A stretch of DNA of 64,000 bases, taken from the NCBI GenBank assembly GCA_021399435.1, contig JAJTUP010000010.1:434001-498000 (forward strand), written 5' to 3'. Source of the stretch: Diaporthe sp. PMI_573 (Eukaryota > Ascomycota > Sordariomycetes > Diaporthales > Diaporthaceae). The position numbers and the translations under genes are program-made. Position 1 is the stretch's first letter. Each line of letters starts with the position of its first letter. Shown piece after piece: positions 45,111 through 56,134 of the stretch. The notes below the pieces were generated by a model. That model had not been told where the DNA came from. It was given only the letters and a program-made list of their open reading frames with translations, and made no database searches.

Positions 45111-45347
45111 TTAAAGTGCAGATCGAGCATGTCTAAATGTCTCGCCTTCCAAGCTTGTGAGAAACGAGTCTATGACAAAGCTCAGCTGTTCCTGGCTAAC
45201 GATCCCCGCGGCGCGTTCCATGATCCTGTGGCTATGGGTATTCCACCATTGACTAAGCAGAGGCACCGCATGTTCCAAGCAATCGCCCATGTATGCTGAT
45301 CTCGGCTTGTCAGAGCCCGGGAAAATGATATCATAAATTGAAACCAC
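45111..45347 (-). CDS. 78-residue ORF, coding-like, unknown
   Basis: ATG at 45347; reads MVSIYDIIFPGSDKPRSAYM, then HAVPLLSQWWNTHSHRIMER and SFVIDSFLTSLEG, ending at TAA 45111. Composition is that of a folded protein and there is no competing clean frame opposite. It may be one exon of a larger broken gene. No domain recognised. Confidence 0.3.
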   Translation of the reverse strand: MVSIYDIIFPGSDKPRSAYMGDCLEHAVPLLSQWWNTHSHRIMERAAGIVSQEQLSFVIDSFLTSLEGETFRHARSAL

Positions 45348-45959
45348 TGAGCCTCCACAGCCAAGCTGAAGAGCAGATACAGGAGAGGCGACTTAAAATG
45401 GAACTTCTGAAGGAGAATTTGGAGAGGCCTAGTGGTGAGAAAAGCAAGGACATAAAGAAATTAACGAAGATTCCTTTTGAGACAACCTTCGTATTCATTT
45501 GGGTTGCTGACGCGACGTCCCGATTGTGTGACAATCTCGGCCGGAATCTCCTCCTCTTCGACCTCTACATCTGGTTCATTGTCACTAATGCGCCCTCCCA
45601 CTCCTCTTCACAAAAGCTGCCCCAGTGGTCATGTCAAATGGAAAGACAAGGCCCAAATTGAACGACGCTTGAACTGCAGAAAAGCAGCCTCCCAATGTCG
45701 CTTTTCATGAAAAGTAAGGGAGGAAATTGCAAAAGCAGTCGAAACAAAGGGAACTGACCGGCTGCATCGATGTGTATGCCTGGGTGACATCAGTCTTAGG
45801 CGGTTAAGTGGAGCTTGGTGGTAGACCTCCCCAAGAGCACCTAAAAATATCGCCCAGTGGCCAGTTGTCCGACCGTCGGCGGCACGCTTGGCACTTGGAT
45901 GTGTGTCAGAGCAAGCTGGCCCTCCAGGAATAACAACTCCACACGGGATGGCTCCGATC
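45348..45959. other. gene debris, including a duplicated fragment
   Basis: At 45611-45650 the sequence AAAAGCTGCCCCAGTGG and GTCAAATGGAAAGAC repeats 38719-38755, the 3' end of the transcription-factor gene, with two mismatches. A plus-strand frame (45338-45661) begins with coiled-coil-like SQAEEQIQERRLKMELLKEN but merges into this debris. Confidence 0.35.
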
Positions 45960-47200
45960 GTTGCGCTTCGTTGCATCCCCCATCAACACAGGCATAAGTA
46001 AATCGGCTCCTGCACCTACCCGTCGACCATTGCAAGCCGCCGAGGATGCTCGTGCTACACGATCCTCTATTTTCCTCAACAAAGCGCAGAAGTCCACAGA
46101 AGCGATAAGGGTCAAGCAAGATCTTGGACGAAGGTACCCGACGCAACACGAAGAAGCGCAAGCTCGACCATCCTTCACATCCTCCCCCACACTTTTGGGA
46201 TAACCTCTCCGAACCCGTATTAACAAAAAACGCACTGCGAGAGCTCGACCGCCGAAACGCGGCAAAGCTCCATCCTCAGCTACGTCCTGAACATCGATAT
46301 CGCCGCCCCCGTACACGACGCGTCGCTGCCGCACGACGAAAGGCTGGCCCTCTTTCAGCGCAAGAGTTTCTCCAACAAAGCTCGCCAACAGAGCTGGCGC
46401 AACTGGGACTTTTCGCCAGGCACGGTGGTCCTAACTTGAAGGACCTGAGAGGGGTAGAGAAGCCCCCTAGCCTTCCAAATTCCTAACGCTGACTCGATCA
46501 AGTATCGCCAGTCAACCGATCCCGAGATGAGCTCTAGCCATTCGAGCCTGGGCCGTCGCAAACGAGGCTCGCAATCCCCGGCGAAAACTAACACGACGCC
46601 GAACACAACGACAACGAGGAGCACAGGACCGTACGACCGTGCTTTTCAGCAACATTTAATCGATCACGACATCTTCCCCCCCGGCTATGAGTATCCCGAC
46701 GGTGACGAGCTCCCTGAACCAGAGAACTTGGGTGAGATCCGTCAAGCACTTGAGCAACCCCGAGCGTCGCTGTCGCCGAGCCGCTTCTCTAAAGACGACT
46801 TTAAAAAGTTCAAACGAACAGACGCCCATGCGACCAAGGAGAGCCGAGTTGCCACGTCTGTGATGCCGATAATCGAGGGCGATCCCGGGGACACGAGGTG
46901 TATCGCCAGTGATGTACCGTTCTCGAATCTAGATCACTTGACGGACGGATCCCTTGTCTATGCTAAACCCGACCTTTACTACGGTTCTCGGCCAGAACAA
47001 CTGCATCCGAAGTACGTCAACAACTCGGCAATCTTATTGTACCGTCAACGCAGGGCGATCTCCCCATCGTGCCGAATAACTTTGTCGAGATCAAAGGACC
47101 CGACGGGTCGCTATCGGTAGCAATTCGACAAGCCTTATACGACGGGACCTGTGGCGCCCTGAACGTCAGGATTCCCAAGCCACGTCAAGCCACGTCAAGC
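45960..47200 (+). pseudogene. DUF7924-like fungal gene, broken by at least three frameshifts
   Basis: Four blocks in different frames follow the usual order of this fungal family: TRSSIFLNKAQKSTEAI (46050-46110); KKRKLDHPSHPPPHFWDNLS, ALRELDRRN and LGLFARHGGPNLKDLRG (46130-46460); GRRKRGSQSP, YDRAFQQHLIDHDI, EQPRASLSPSRFS and RPEQLHPK (46490-47010); VPNNFVEIKGPDGSLSVAIR and ALYDGTCGA (47012-47160). One break lies in the run of five C at 46462-46466, where four would keep the frame. Another is a missing G near 47012. After 47170 the family's C-terminal half is absent. I recognise the family from memory as DUF7924; its function is unknown. Confidence 0.6.
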
Positions 47201-48700
47201 CACAACCCAAACTCATGCGCCACTTTAAGCCACAGGCCATGCGCCACAACCATCGAGCCGCCCACTTGCTCTGTCTGTTCGTCTCTCTGATCCAGCTGGT
47301 CAGGTCCAAGTTCGTACTACTACGTTTGGTGGGCGGCAAGTCGGTCGCGATACAGCTTGATTGGGCTTGGAACCGAGCATTAGCAACACTACTAGAATAG
47401 GCTTAGCGGATCTCACATAGCTGCCCCCGACCTCCGAAGTCATTGCCAGCGTAAAAAAGTTGGTCCACATTCTGGATAGGGAAGAAAGGCGAGTCCACGA
47501 CTGCTATTTCTGCTGCCCGTTTCACGCGCATGTGTATTTTAGTAGGTTGGCCCAGAATCTACTATAGCGAGCATCGATTGGCACCAAGCTCTTTCTTACA
47601 ATCCTCTTCTGCTAACACCTCTACTTGAATTCTTGCAGACATCCATTCAACTTATCCTGCCTTCAGTCTTGTTAAACCCTCTATAAGTAGGCCTCAGTTA
47701 AGGCCTTTCCGCGGCCTCAAGAAGTATTTCTTCTCCTTTCAGGTGCCGAATCTGCAATTATGTCAGCCTTCAGGTAATTATTTCGGGATAGAGGATAGCT
47801 TACGACTCGCCAGGCGAAAGTGGCGCTGTTGCCACAGAGAAATAAGCCCGATAGTTAACTGAAAGATGCCGAAGATAATAGAAGTAAGGACTTCAGTGGA
47901 CAGCCTTGTTTGAGCCATAGTGCGATGTTTGGAGATGAGAATCGACGTGTCCCGTGTGCGTTGATGCTTGCGCCAGGTTGGGGGAGGGTTGACGGGCCAC
48001 TGTGAAGAGTCTTGTATCGGTTTTAAGTAGAAGACTTGTGTAAGTGCGAGTACAGAGCCCTTTTAACAGGACTCTGTTTAGGAGTTTTGCAATGACAGTA
48101 AACTAAGCAGCCGTGCATGCAGGGATTGCGACAGTTACTGAAAAAAACTTTGTGGAACGCCCAGGGCTCACCAGTACGACCTACTCGGCATTGAAAACCA
48201 TCGTCTGAGTCACCCATGACCGTTGTTAGACGCGAAATAGTACTTTTGAGTGAAGAATCCATTGCGGCTGGGAGCGCCGTGAGGCAGAGAAACAAGCGCG
48301 CGGACTGTCTAAGCTCTACATTTTGCCAAGGGAAGAGAATCGTGCGGATAATCCGTCGCATCGGTGATGGAAGACAGAGCCTGACAAATAGTAGTTTTGC
48401 AGGTCCCCCAACCAAGGGATTTGTCGCCAGCGAGATAGAGTTTTGCAAAATGAGCTAAGCCCCCCCGGACCAGTGGTGAGCTGGCGTTCAGACCACCATG
48501 GCCCCTGTCATCACATGCGGCTCAGCCCCGCTCGGGCCACTATAGGACTTTTGTGCTTGGTCCAATCAACCTCTTCGAGCCAACTCATTCACCCTCTTCT
48601 ACTTTATTTTTCTTCCCAAGCAGGTATATGCGCTCTCGACTCTTCGACCAGCGAGGTAGTTTTGCTGACCGACATAGCCGAAGCGCGAAGAGACATCAAC
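47201..48700. other. no supported gene
   Basis: Starts with short direct repeats (CACGTCAAGC repeated at 47181-47203, then GCGCCAC). A minus-strand frame at 48023-48448 could be an exon (MDSSLKSTISRLTTVMGDSD) but has no recognised domain. The 300 bp before 48701 would hold the promoter of the Clr5-TPR gene; no TATA box is obvious. Confidence 0.35.
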
Positions 48701-50722
48701 ATGAAGTCCTCGACGGCCAATCCGCCCGTTTTCGGGGAGCTCAATCTTCCGCATCCCATACAGAGTCCTTACGTCGCACAGCAAGCTTACGAGCCCCATG
48801 GTAATCACTTGGCGCTCGACGACTCGGCTTCGCAGACGCAAGCACCAGATAGACAGTTTACGACTGACCAAAGCCACATGTCGCATGTGTTCAATCCGTC
48901 CCAGGCACTTCGCATTCACGCGCCCCATAATGAGGAGTCTTTTGGTGATACCGAAACCATACCCGCAATTCCCATGGGCCCGCCCACCCAGCCTCGAAAG
49001 AGAAAGGCCCCGACCCTGCGCGCCGAGGCTTGGGAGCCATACAAAGCTCGAATCCTCGAGCTCCATATTACGCAAAAGCTATCGCTGAGGGAAGTTAAGG
49101 AGAAGATTGAGGAGGAGTTTGACTTTACTGCTGAGTATGACACTCCCTTCAAGGTGAAGCAAGATAGCCTTATATGCTGATGCGATTATGCTTTACAGGA
49201 TTCGTCAATATCGAACACGCATAAGCCAATGGGGGAAGGACAAGAATATCAAGCCAGTGGAGATGACGGCAATTGTCAGGAAACGACAACAAAGGAAACT
49301 CGTCGAGGTTGACAAAGGGGAGCTGATCTTCACGGTTAGGGGCAGTACGGTAGAATCACAGAAGATCGACCGATGGATGAACAGGCATAGGGTCCCTGAA
49401 AGTCTCTTGTATGCTCCCAGTCCCGCGGCATGTAAGTCAACGTGTGACGGATATTGCCTGCATACGACGGCTGACATACTGAAGCCACCCCATCCGCTGT
49501 GTGCTGTCGAACTATTTCCGAACGCGGTTCCCCGGTCCCCAGTCCCGCATACTCAGCACAAACTCCGAACTTCTCACCGGCAGGCATTATGTCGGTCGCC
49601 CAGAGTCCTGCGGTTTTCTCTCCTGCCCTCTCCGTATCGAGCATAGTTCAGCCTCAGAGCAGTACTTTTGCTGGACAAAGTCCGGCCCCAATCTATGGGC
49701 CTTTTCCAAGATTCCTTTCGGGATTTCCCCCTATTCCAAGCGCCTTTCAAGACCAACTGGATACTGCAGCAGGTTCTCTGCAGTATCGATATAAACAAAC
49801 GGACGAAGAGCGTCTGCGAGAAGATCTGTCTCTGGCGGAGACTCTGTTCGGGACCAGCCACTCTGTGACCCTAGACATATTATCTAAATTTGGCAATGTG
49901 CTCATGGAGCAAGGAAGATACAAATCCGCGGAGGAAATAATTCGCAGATTGGTAGAAGGTGGCCGAAGTGCGAACGGAAACGATGGAGTTAAGACGCTTG
50001 ATGCCTTGGAACTCCTTGGAAGAGTCTTAAGCCGCCAAGGATTCTATGCTAAGGCTGAGAAGCTGCACCGACGGACATTCGAGTCCAGGAAGGTTATGTT
50101 AGGAGACAAGCATCCAGACACGCTGACCAGCATGGCCAACCTGGCATTGACATACCGGAATCAAGGGCGATGGAAGGAGGCCGAAGAGCTGGAAGTGCCA
50201 GTGATGGAGACGAGAAAGAGGGTACTAGGGGGGGAGCATCTAGATACGCTAATCAGTATGGGCAACTTGGCATTAACATATAGGGATCAAGGGCGATGGA
50301 AGGAGGCCGAAGAGCTGCAAGTACCAGTAATGGAGATAAGAAAGAGGGTACTAGGGGGAGAGCATCTACACACGCTGACCAGCATGGCCAACCTGGCATT
50401 GACATACAGGAATCAAGGGCGATGGAAGGAGGCCGAAGAGCTGGAAGTGCCAGTGATGGAGACGAGAAAGAGGGTACTAGGGGGGGAGCATCTAGATACG
50501 CTAATCAGTATGGGCAACTTGGCATTAACATATAGGGATCAAGGGCGATGGAAGGAGGCCGAAGAGCTAGAAGTGCCAGTAATGGAGACGAGAAAGAGGG
50601 TACTAGGGGGGGAGCATCCACATACGCTGATCAGCATAGCCAACCTGGCATGGACATACAGGAATCAAGGGCGATGGAAGGAGGCCGAAGAGCTGGAAGT
50701 GCCAGTGATGGAGACAGTGTAG
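48701..50722 (+). CDS. Clr5-domain protein with near-identical TPR repeats, three exons, 634 aa
   Basis: Exons 48701-49134, 49199-49431 and 49485-50722; introns GTATGA..TTTACAG and GTAAGT..ACTGAAG keep the frame. Residues about 125-185 form a Clr5 domain (AEAWEPYKARILELH, LREVKEKIEEEF, then IRQYRTRISQWGKDKNIKP), a fungal N-terminal domain often joined to repeats. A Pro/Ser-rich linker follows. From about residue 285 come kinesin-light-chain-type TPRs, the last five being 42-residue units (HPDTLTSMANLALTYRNQ, then GRWKEAEELEVPVMETRKRV). The fifth is cut after PVMET, where a helicase fragment is joined. Function in the cell unknown; repeat proteins of this kind occur in fungal NLR-like recognition proteins. 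Confidence 0.7.
50111..50717 (+). repeat. 126-bp tandem TPR units in a 252-bp higher-order array
   Basis: About 4.8 units of 126 bp (42 codons). Units 1, 3 and 5 share the ANLA..RNQ version and units 2 and 4 the MGNLALTYRDQ version, so the array grew as a two-unit block of 252 bp. DNA identity between units 2 and 4 is very high, including silent sites, which points to recent unequal exchange or gene conversion. Confidence 0.8.
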
Positions 50723-51345
50723 TGGTCAATAAAAATACATATACCGGCTTGAAAGTTGTGAATGGGGCCGAGTTTACCGCCGCGGACGTCATTCCCGATC
50801 CGAAATCCCCGGGCTACCATCTTGCGGACGACGTTACCATCCACTTTGACCCGCCACTGGGCATATTGTTAGAGTCACAAGAAACAAAGGACTTAGCGAT
50901 TCCAGCCCTCCCAACGGGTACCGTGCTCATCCGACCCATCACGCATACCCTCGACCCAGCCAACTCCCTACAGGTTCCTGTGGGGAAGATGCTCACGGCG
51001 GGGATTGCCAGTTGTCTCGGCCTTTGTCCTTACTGACTATAAAGCTCAAGGCAAGACGTTTGAGGACGTGCTCTTGGAGCTGCGAGGAAACCGTGTGACG
51101 AATGGTCAGCCTTCGAAATGCGACTTTACCAGCCTCTATGTACAACTATCCAGGTGCAGAACACTACAAGGCATCAAGCTTCAAGTCCCGTACGACCGCA
51201 GGATTTCATCGGGAATAAGCCAGACCAAAGCATAATTGATGCCATGCAGAGGTTGATGGATCTAGCAGCAGAAACAAGACGATTATTTGAAAGTCTGCAA
51301 ATTAAGACAACTGATTCCGAACCCAGAAGGCCCTACGTCTCATAA
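50712..51345 (+). pseudogene. PIF1-like helicase C-terminal fragment (Helitron-type), frameshifted
   Basis: Reads VVVNKNTYTGLKVVNGAEFT, PKSPGYHLADDVTIHFDPPL and PTGTVLIRPITHTLDP, then after a frameshift near 51000 LPVVSAFVLTDYKAQGKTFE and LYVQLSRCRTLQGIKL, then after another frameshift near 51190 SPVRPQDFIGNKPDQSIIDA. The DYKAQGKT and QLSRC motifs belong to the last helicase motifs of PIF1/RecD-type enzymes. The N-terminal Walker motifs are absent. Such copies are frequent in fungal Helitrons, whose RepHel protein ends with this domain. It directly abuts the last TPR unit. Confidence 0.65.
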
Positions 51346-51661
51346 GGCGACCTCACCGCCCGCCAATCATCCAGATCATTCTCGCCTCCATTCCCCGGCC
51401 GGAACTCCTTCTGTTCTTCGCAATAGTCTTTCCACCATTCTTCAAACGCTTGTCTATTATACAAATGTGTCGGCGCGCCTTCTCCCTCCCCAAAAAGGTC
51501 CAGAATGTACCGGTAGTCACAATACATTCACATGCCCTCAAGATGCTGGGGCAGCAACGGCTTCTCGTCCTTCCGCGCGACTACCACGGTGCCGATGTAG
51601 GAACGCCACTCCGAAGGCGCAAACCCGGATTCATCGTCGTCTTCACTCCCTATTGTGTATT
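51333..51661 (-). pseudogene. coding fragment of unknown family, one nonsense codon
   Basis: Minus strand: YTIGSEDDDESGFAPSEWRS, then VVARKDEKPLLPQHLEGM, an in-frame TGA at about 51525, then MYCDYRYILDLFGEGEG, APTHLYNRQAFEEWWKDYCE and a stop at 51333. It overlaps the end of the helicase fragment by a few bases. Acidic N-terminus and Trp-rich end look like a real protein, but I do not know it. Confidence 0.4.
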
Positions 51662-52043
51662 TAGGCCCTGACAACTAGCCAGCGGGACTCAGAGGACGAA
51701 GATGACAAGCAAGATGTGCTGAGATTGTCTGATGCGCAATGTCCCTTAAAGAACGGGTTTTTTAACCGATTCGCGCGATACGATCAAGGGGCAGTCGCTT
51801 TCGCAAATGACTGGCACAAGATCCCTCAACAGATTGTCTTCAACAATGGTAGACTTTGGAGGTGTTGGTACGGCCCTGATGCCTTAGGTCAGGGGGTCTT
51901 TGCACGTGCAAATAGGGGCGAGCAAAAGGAACCACCGTACGTGTCTGGGTACGGGTTCGATTCTTGCTACAGAAAGAAGAAAGGAAGTCATCGCCATCGT
52001 GGGCGCCGAAGCACTTGGTGTAGTGGCCAGCCCTCTGCTGACT
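51662..52043. other. no supported gene
   Basis: A plus-strand frame (51716-52045) runs through here (GFFNRFARYDQGAVAFANDW) and may belong with the following fragment in another frame. Not enough to call. Confidence 0.3.
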
Positions 52044-52421
52044 AAGCCAGACCGGCCCTTCTGATTGGCCACAGCCGGGCCGGGCGTGCGGTCCCTTCAA
52101 CGGTCACCAAATCCACAGGAGGGCTTTCAAAGTACTGGAAGACTGGGTATGCGATCATCATCTTCAAGATCCACTAATTTTCCCGCCGACCAAAGGATTT
52201 AGAGAGTTCGTCGCCGACTGCACCAGTCTGCGAATCCTGGTTGTCTCAAAAAGAGATTGCAGGCATATTGGTCATTTTCTCTACGGATTTCTGGACTGGT
52301 ACCACGCCGTACCAATCGAGCATGGTTGGGTTTACAATCAAGACGGCTCCGCGAATTCCCTTCAAATACTAGGCACACAATACCACTTTTTCTGCTTTTC
52401 ACCAAGCTTTAACGCAAACTA
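52044..52421 (+). pseudogene. C-terminal coding fragment, unknown family
   Basis: Open without start codon from about 52044 to TAA 52419-52421. Reads GPFNGHQIHRRAFKVLEDWV, DPLIFPPTKGFREFVADCTS, LRILVVSKRDCRHIGHFLYG and FLDWYHAVPIEHGWVYNQDG. Composition is strongly protein-like. Perhaps the tail of the gene whose earlier part lies at 51716-52045 in a different frame. Confidence 0.4.
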
Positions 52422-52594
52422 AGAATTGAGATTCTTATTATAGGTTTTCGATCTGCCCTGGCAGATTTCTATGGCCGGATCGTTTATGAAATTAGCAATT
52501 ATGAATCTTCGTGCATTTCTGTGGCTATAAAACCGTGAAGGGTCGCGCTTTTAGACCTCGCTGGACAGGTATGTGCAATATCTAGGCTGTCAAA

Positions 52595-53411
52595 ATGGCG
52601 TTTAACAAGGCCGTCAGGCCTGTTTTCAAGAGTGGCGGCTTTTATGCAGATAGTACACCAGCCAACAACCTTGCTCAGTCGTTTACTGCATTAAGACTGG
52701 ATGATGGAGCCCAAAAGAATGGGGATGAAATGCCATCTCACGTTTCCACTACTAAGTGGTACAGGGAGCCGAGATCCTGAGCCTAGTTTTTCTATGCGAA
52801 AAACGCCGACAAACTGTCCGTTACAAGGCGGGCCGCATCCACAACAAAATCCTGCATCACGCAGAGGGCACCATAATTATTGCTCGAAGACTGAACCACC
52901 TGCTCTGTGTAGAACAAGCTCGACATCCACCCTGGTTAGTTCAAGATGCTCCGACGAGTGCCTTGAGAACGGATTCTCACAGTCTGGTTGCTTAAGAGAC
53001 TGCACTCAGTACTCACAATATTGCCCCAACGTATCTCCAAGCAGGGATAACAAGTGGAATGGGCAGAAGCTGACTCTGAAAAACAGCACCAGATGGAACG
53101 GGGCCCCCTTTCAGCATCAGCTCAAGGTCAGGGTGAGATGCGATAAGAAGTATATTACAATCTCAGCTGGATTTGGCATTACATTCCGAGACCTCAGCAA
53201 TCGGATCGACGCTAAGCTCTCGCGATTTACAGATCTCAGAATTGGTAAGGGGAGTCTGCAGTTGCGACACATCGATGGGGATGGAGACTGCATCAATATC
53301 GAGAACGATGAGGACATCCAAAATCTTTTTTTAGACCGTCTCGAGGCTTTTTCCATCGATTGGGGTCATCCAGATGAACAGATGGACCTTTTCTGTGTAT
53401 ATGCCACTTAA
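52595..53411 (+). pseudogene. Cdc24-like C-terminal piece with PB1 domain
   Basis: Starts MAFNKAVRPVFKSGGFYADS. The frame then changes between 52680 and 52765, either through an intron ending CACTACTAAGTGGTACAG or a frameshift. The rest is a Ser/Pro-rich linker and a PB1 domain (about 53127-53400): KVRVRCDKKYITISAGFGIT, RIDAKLSRFTDLRIGKGSLQ, RHIDGDGDCINIENDEDIQ. The order linker-PB1-DLFCV end matches the C-terminus of the Rho-GEF Cdc24, but the CH, DH and PH domains are absent. In the family PB1 binds scaffold Bem1. It is probably a duplicated, truncated tail; whether it is expressed is unknown. Confidence 0.6.
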
Positions 53412-54555
53412 ATACGGGGACCTCCTCAGACTCCCCTTCCCAAAGTCTTCGTGTCGAGAGAAACCACCGTGTTTTCTTGCTTTTTTATTCAACATCGTTG
53501 CAACCGAGTAGTATAATATGTCAAAGCTCTGGTTACACAACGATCCGATAATGACCGAAAGCAGATCTCGAGCTGAAGCAGCAGGAGACCCCACCCCCTG
53601 AGTTAACAGGGAAGCCGTCTTAGACATTTCTGAAAGACTGGTGTCGCATTGAAGCACTTGGAGGGACGGGAGGAAAGTGCGTATGACACCTGTACGCCGT
53701 AGGGAAACCTATAAAATAAGGGCCGAAGGCTCGTTGCCCGCTGTAGTTAGCGAACGCTCGGTAGACAGAACAATAACTACGCTTAGAGTGCTCCCCCTAT
53801 ATGCTGGCTACGATCTACATTGCTTCACAAAATCAAATTATTAGTTTTTTACCACAACTTCTTAATAACTATCTAGTAAAATGCTATTATACTTAAAGAT
53901 TTAACAGTATTCAAATCTCATAGCTAGAAGATTTGAAATCTGAGAATGTAAAGAAATTTGGTACTAGGGCAATACTGCACTGAAACAAAAATACTAAATG
54001 CACGATTTCGAAAGAAATGAAGGGGGAAGTCGAGAAGGAAGGAAGGTACACCTTTGTAAACACAAGCATACGATGGCCTTCGCGGAAGAGGAACTGGTCG
54101 AGGAAATAGTGCGCGTTGGGGGCAGCATGGCCCTTTATTTATACTCAACACTGGGCGTGCCGCCTGCGGCAACCCAGCTGCGATGGCCCTGCCAAAAGTG
54201 ATGTTGCGACACATAACGAGCCCGAGGCCCCTAACACTGGGCTCGCGCCAGTGCTCTGTGATGGGCCACAAGACAATAGTTTGTTCAGCGCAGATTTGAG
54301 AAGAAGATATGGGCCTGCATGCTTAGTCAGAATATTGGGATTATTTTGGGTGCGAATATCCGTTTCCTTAATTTGCTGTACAAGACCCTGTCTGAGGCCC
54401 ACTACCAACAGTACAGTTGCACAGCCAAATGGTGGGGTCAGGCAGGCAGGCATTTATTGGAGATATCATTGCGATACAGCTGAACGGGATCGAAGCTACT
54501 GGAAAAAGATGTATGAGCGCCTGCGAGTCGAACGACAGAGAGTACTTCGGTATCT
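53412..54555. other. no supported gene; possible LTR-like segment and AT-rich patch
   Basis: At 53700-53770 a TATAAAATAAGGGCC box followed by GGCTCGTTGCCCGC resembles the U3/R part of a copia LTR, but no second copy is in the window. 53820-53960 is AT-rich with TAGC-type palindromes. A plus-strand frame before 54560 (RSYWKKMYERLRVERQRVLR) is helix-like but unassigned. Confidence 0.3.
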
Positions 54556-55125
54556 GTTGGCAAGCACTGGGCACGACGCTTCGTGGATGCACAACCTACC
54601 TTGAACACTAGGTTTAATCGGCCTTATGACTACCAGAGGGCCCTCTGCGAAGATCCAGAGGTTATTTGGAACTGGTTCCGGCTACTCCGCAACATAATAG
54701 CCAAGTATGGGATCACAGATGACGACCTGTATAACTTCGACGAGACTGGCTTCATGATGGGCGTGATAACTGCAACATTGGTTGTTACACGTTCTGACCG
54801 ACATGGAAAAGCTAAATCTATTCAACCTGGAAACCGGGAATGGGCAACAGCTATTGAATGTATTAATGCGAAGGGCTGGTGTATCCCGCCGTTCGTGATC
54901 GTCCAGGGCGCCTACCACCTTGCCAACTGGACAACGGAGTCTGGCTTCCCACCAAGCTGGATAATCAAGCCTACTCCAAATGGGTGGACAGATAACGAGA
55001 CTGGTCTAGAATGGATTCGGCACTTCGACAAGCATACAGTCAAGCAGACCAAGGGCAAATACCGGATGCTTATCCTGGATGGACATGAAAGCCATGTATC
55101 AGCAGAGCTCGAGCAGTATTGCAAG
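54556..55125 (+). pseudogene. Fot1/pogo-type transposase fragment, not RIP-mutated
   Basis: Open reading VGKHWARRFVDAQPTLNTRF, then YDYQRALCEDPEVIWNWF, DLYNFDETGFMMGV (first catalytic Asp), GWCIPPFVIVQGAYHLANWT and MLILDGHESHVSAELEQYCK (second Asp). It stops matching just after EQYCK and runs into a stop, so the third catalytic residue and the C-terminus are missing, as are the N-terminal DNA-binding domain and inverted repeats. The same family is present complete but RIP-mutated at 58715-61039. Confidence 0.8.
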
Positions 55126-56134
55126 GCCTTGTCAGCTGCTGGTCTCGCTGGATAGCTTCTCGCTGGCCATCGCTGCTACGAAGGTCCTCCTCATCCAGTG
55201 ATGGGAGGGTCGAATCATTCTACTCGAAAGCCGAGTTGACCCTCTACACTGAAGCCGTAGTCGCCCTCGTTTTATCGCTAGCCTTGCCGCCTAACACGAT
55301 CAGATGTTTTCTGTGCTCAAGATCGCCCCGTAGGTTTCGTTGAGACGGGTACCTATATGTATGGTGAACCGTTTCTCCGCTGGTGAGTAATCGAACCTAA
55401 TCAATTTAAATATCAGCCATCGGTCAGCAAAGTAACTCAAGTATATGGTTACCGGAATCTTTTCCAGATGTGTCTATCAAGTTGTGCCTCAACCTCTATA
55501 CGGTCGAGCAGGTCTTGGTATTCAGTTTCGTACAGCGTTCTTGATCTTGGCCTCAAGCCAATGTGCTTGCCATCAGAGAAGCCTTTTGATCAGTCGAAAC
55601 GCGGTTTCGGCTCGATACTGGGCCTTAGTAAATCTATGGCTTCTTGCATTCTAATACTTCGTCTGCTAATTGGAAAATTAGGACGATAGCTAACTCTGCG
55701 GGCCGAAACTACGCCCTCGCCCACAAATAGACTATCTCTATTATGCAATCTTGATCTTCTGCTTTCTCATACTGTACTCGTGGCCTATTTTCATACCCTT
55801 ATATGGCAGATTTTCCCGCCCGCTGTGCCATACCCTCTTTCCACGGACGGAAGCTACCTTGAACCACCTGTTGACTTTTGATTTGCTCCTTCGCCACTTG
55901 CGGTACGTTGGTTGGAGCGTTGGAGCTTTGGATCTTGATAATGAACTAATTAGACCTTTTAGTCCACGTCTTCACCGCTTTTCTGCATTTACAAAACTTG
56001 CGTGTCGCGGTATCTACCTGGTGAAAATTGGCAAAGCAGCAAAGCCTTATAATACCTCAACAGATTGTTTGTGTTTGCTTTTATACCAAGCCTGTCTCTC
56101 ATATTCGTTCATTCTATTCTGATAGGTCAAGGCT
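55126..56134. other. no supported gene; promoter of the next gene at its end
   Basis: Several short plus-strand frames without domain. The last 130 bp (56000-56134) resemble 44060-44178: GCCTTATAATACC, then TTCTGATAGGTCAAGGCT just before ATG. This is the conserved upstream region of the MTRH pair. Confidence 0.4.

Noticed and set aside
45906..46388. 160-codon minus-strand frame
   Set aside because: Lies opposite the DUF7924-like blocks, whose family match explains the open frame.
50296..51036. Glu/Gly-rich frames (MEGGRRA..) within the TPR array
   Set aside because: Out-of-frame reading of the 126-bp repeats; the TPR frame is the meaningful one.
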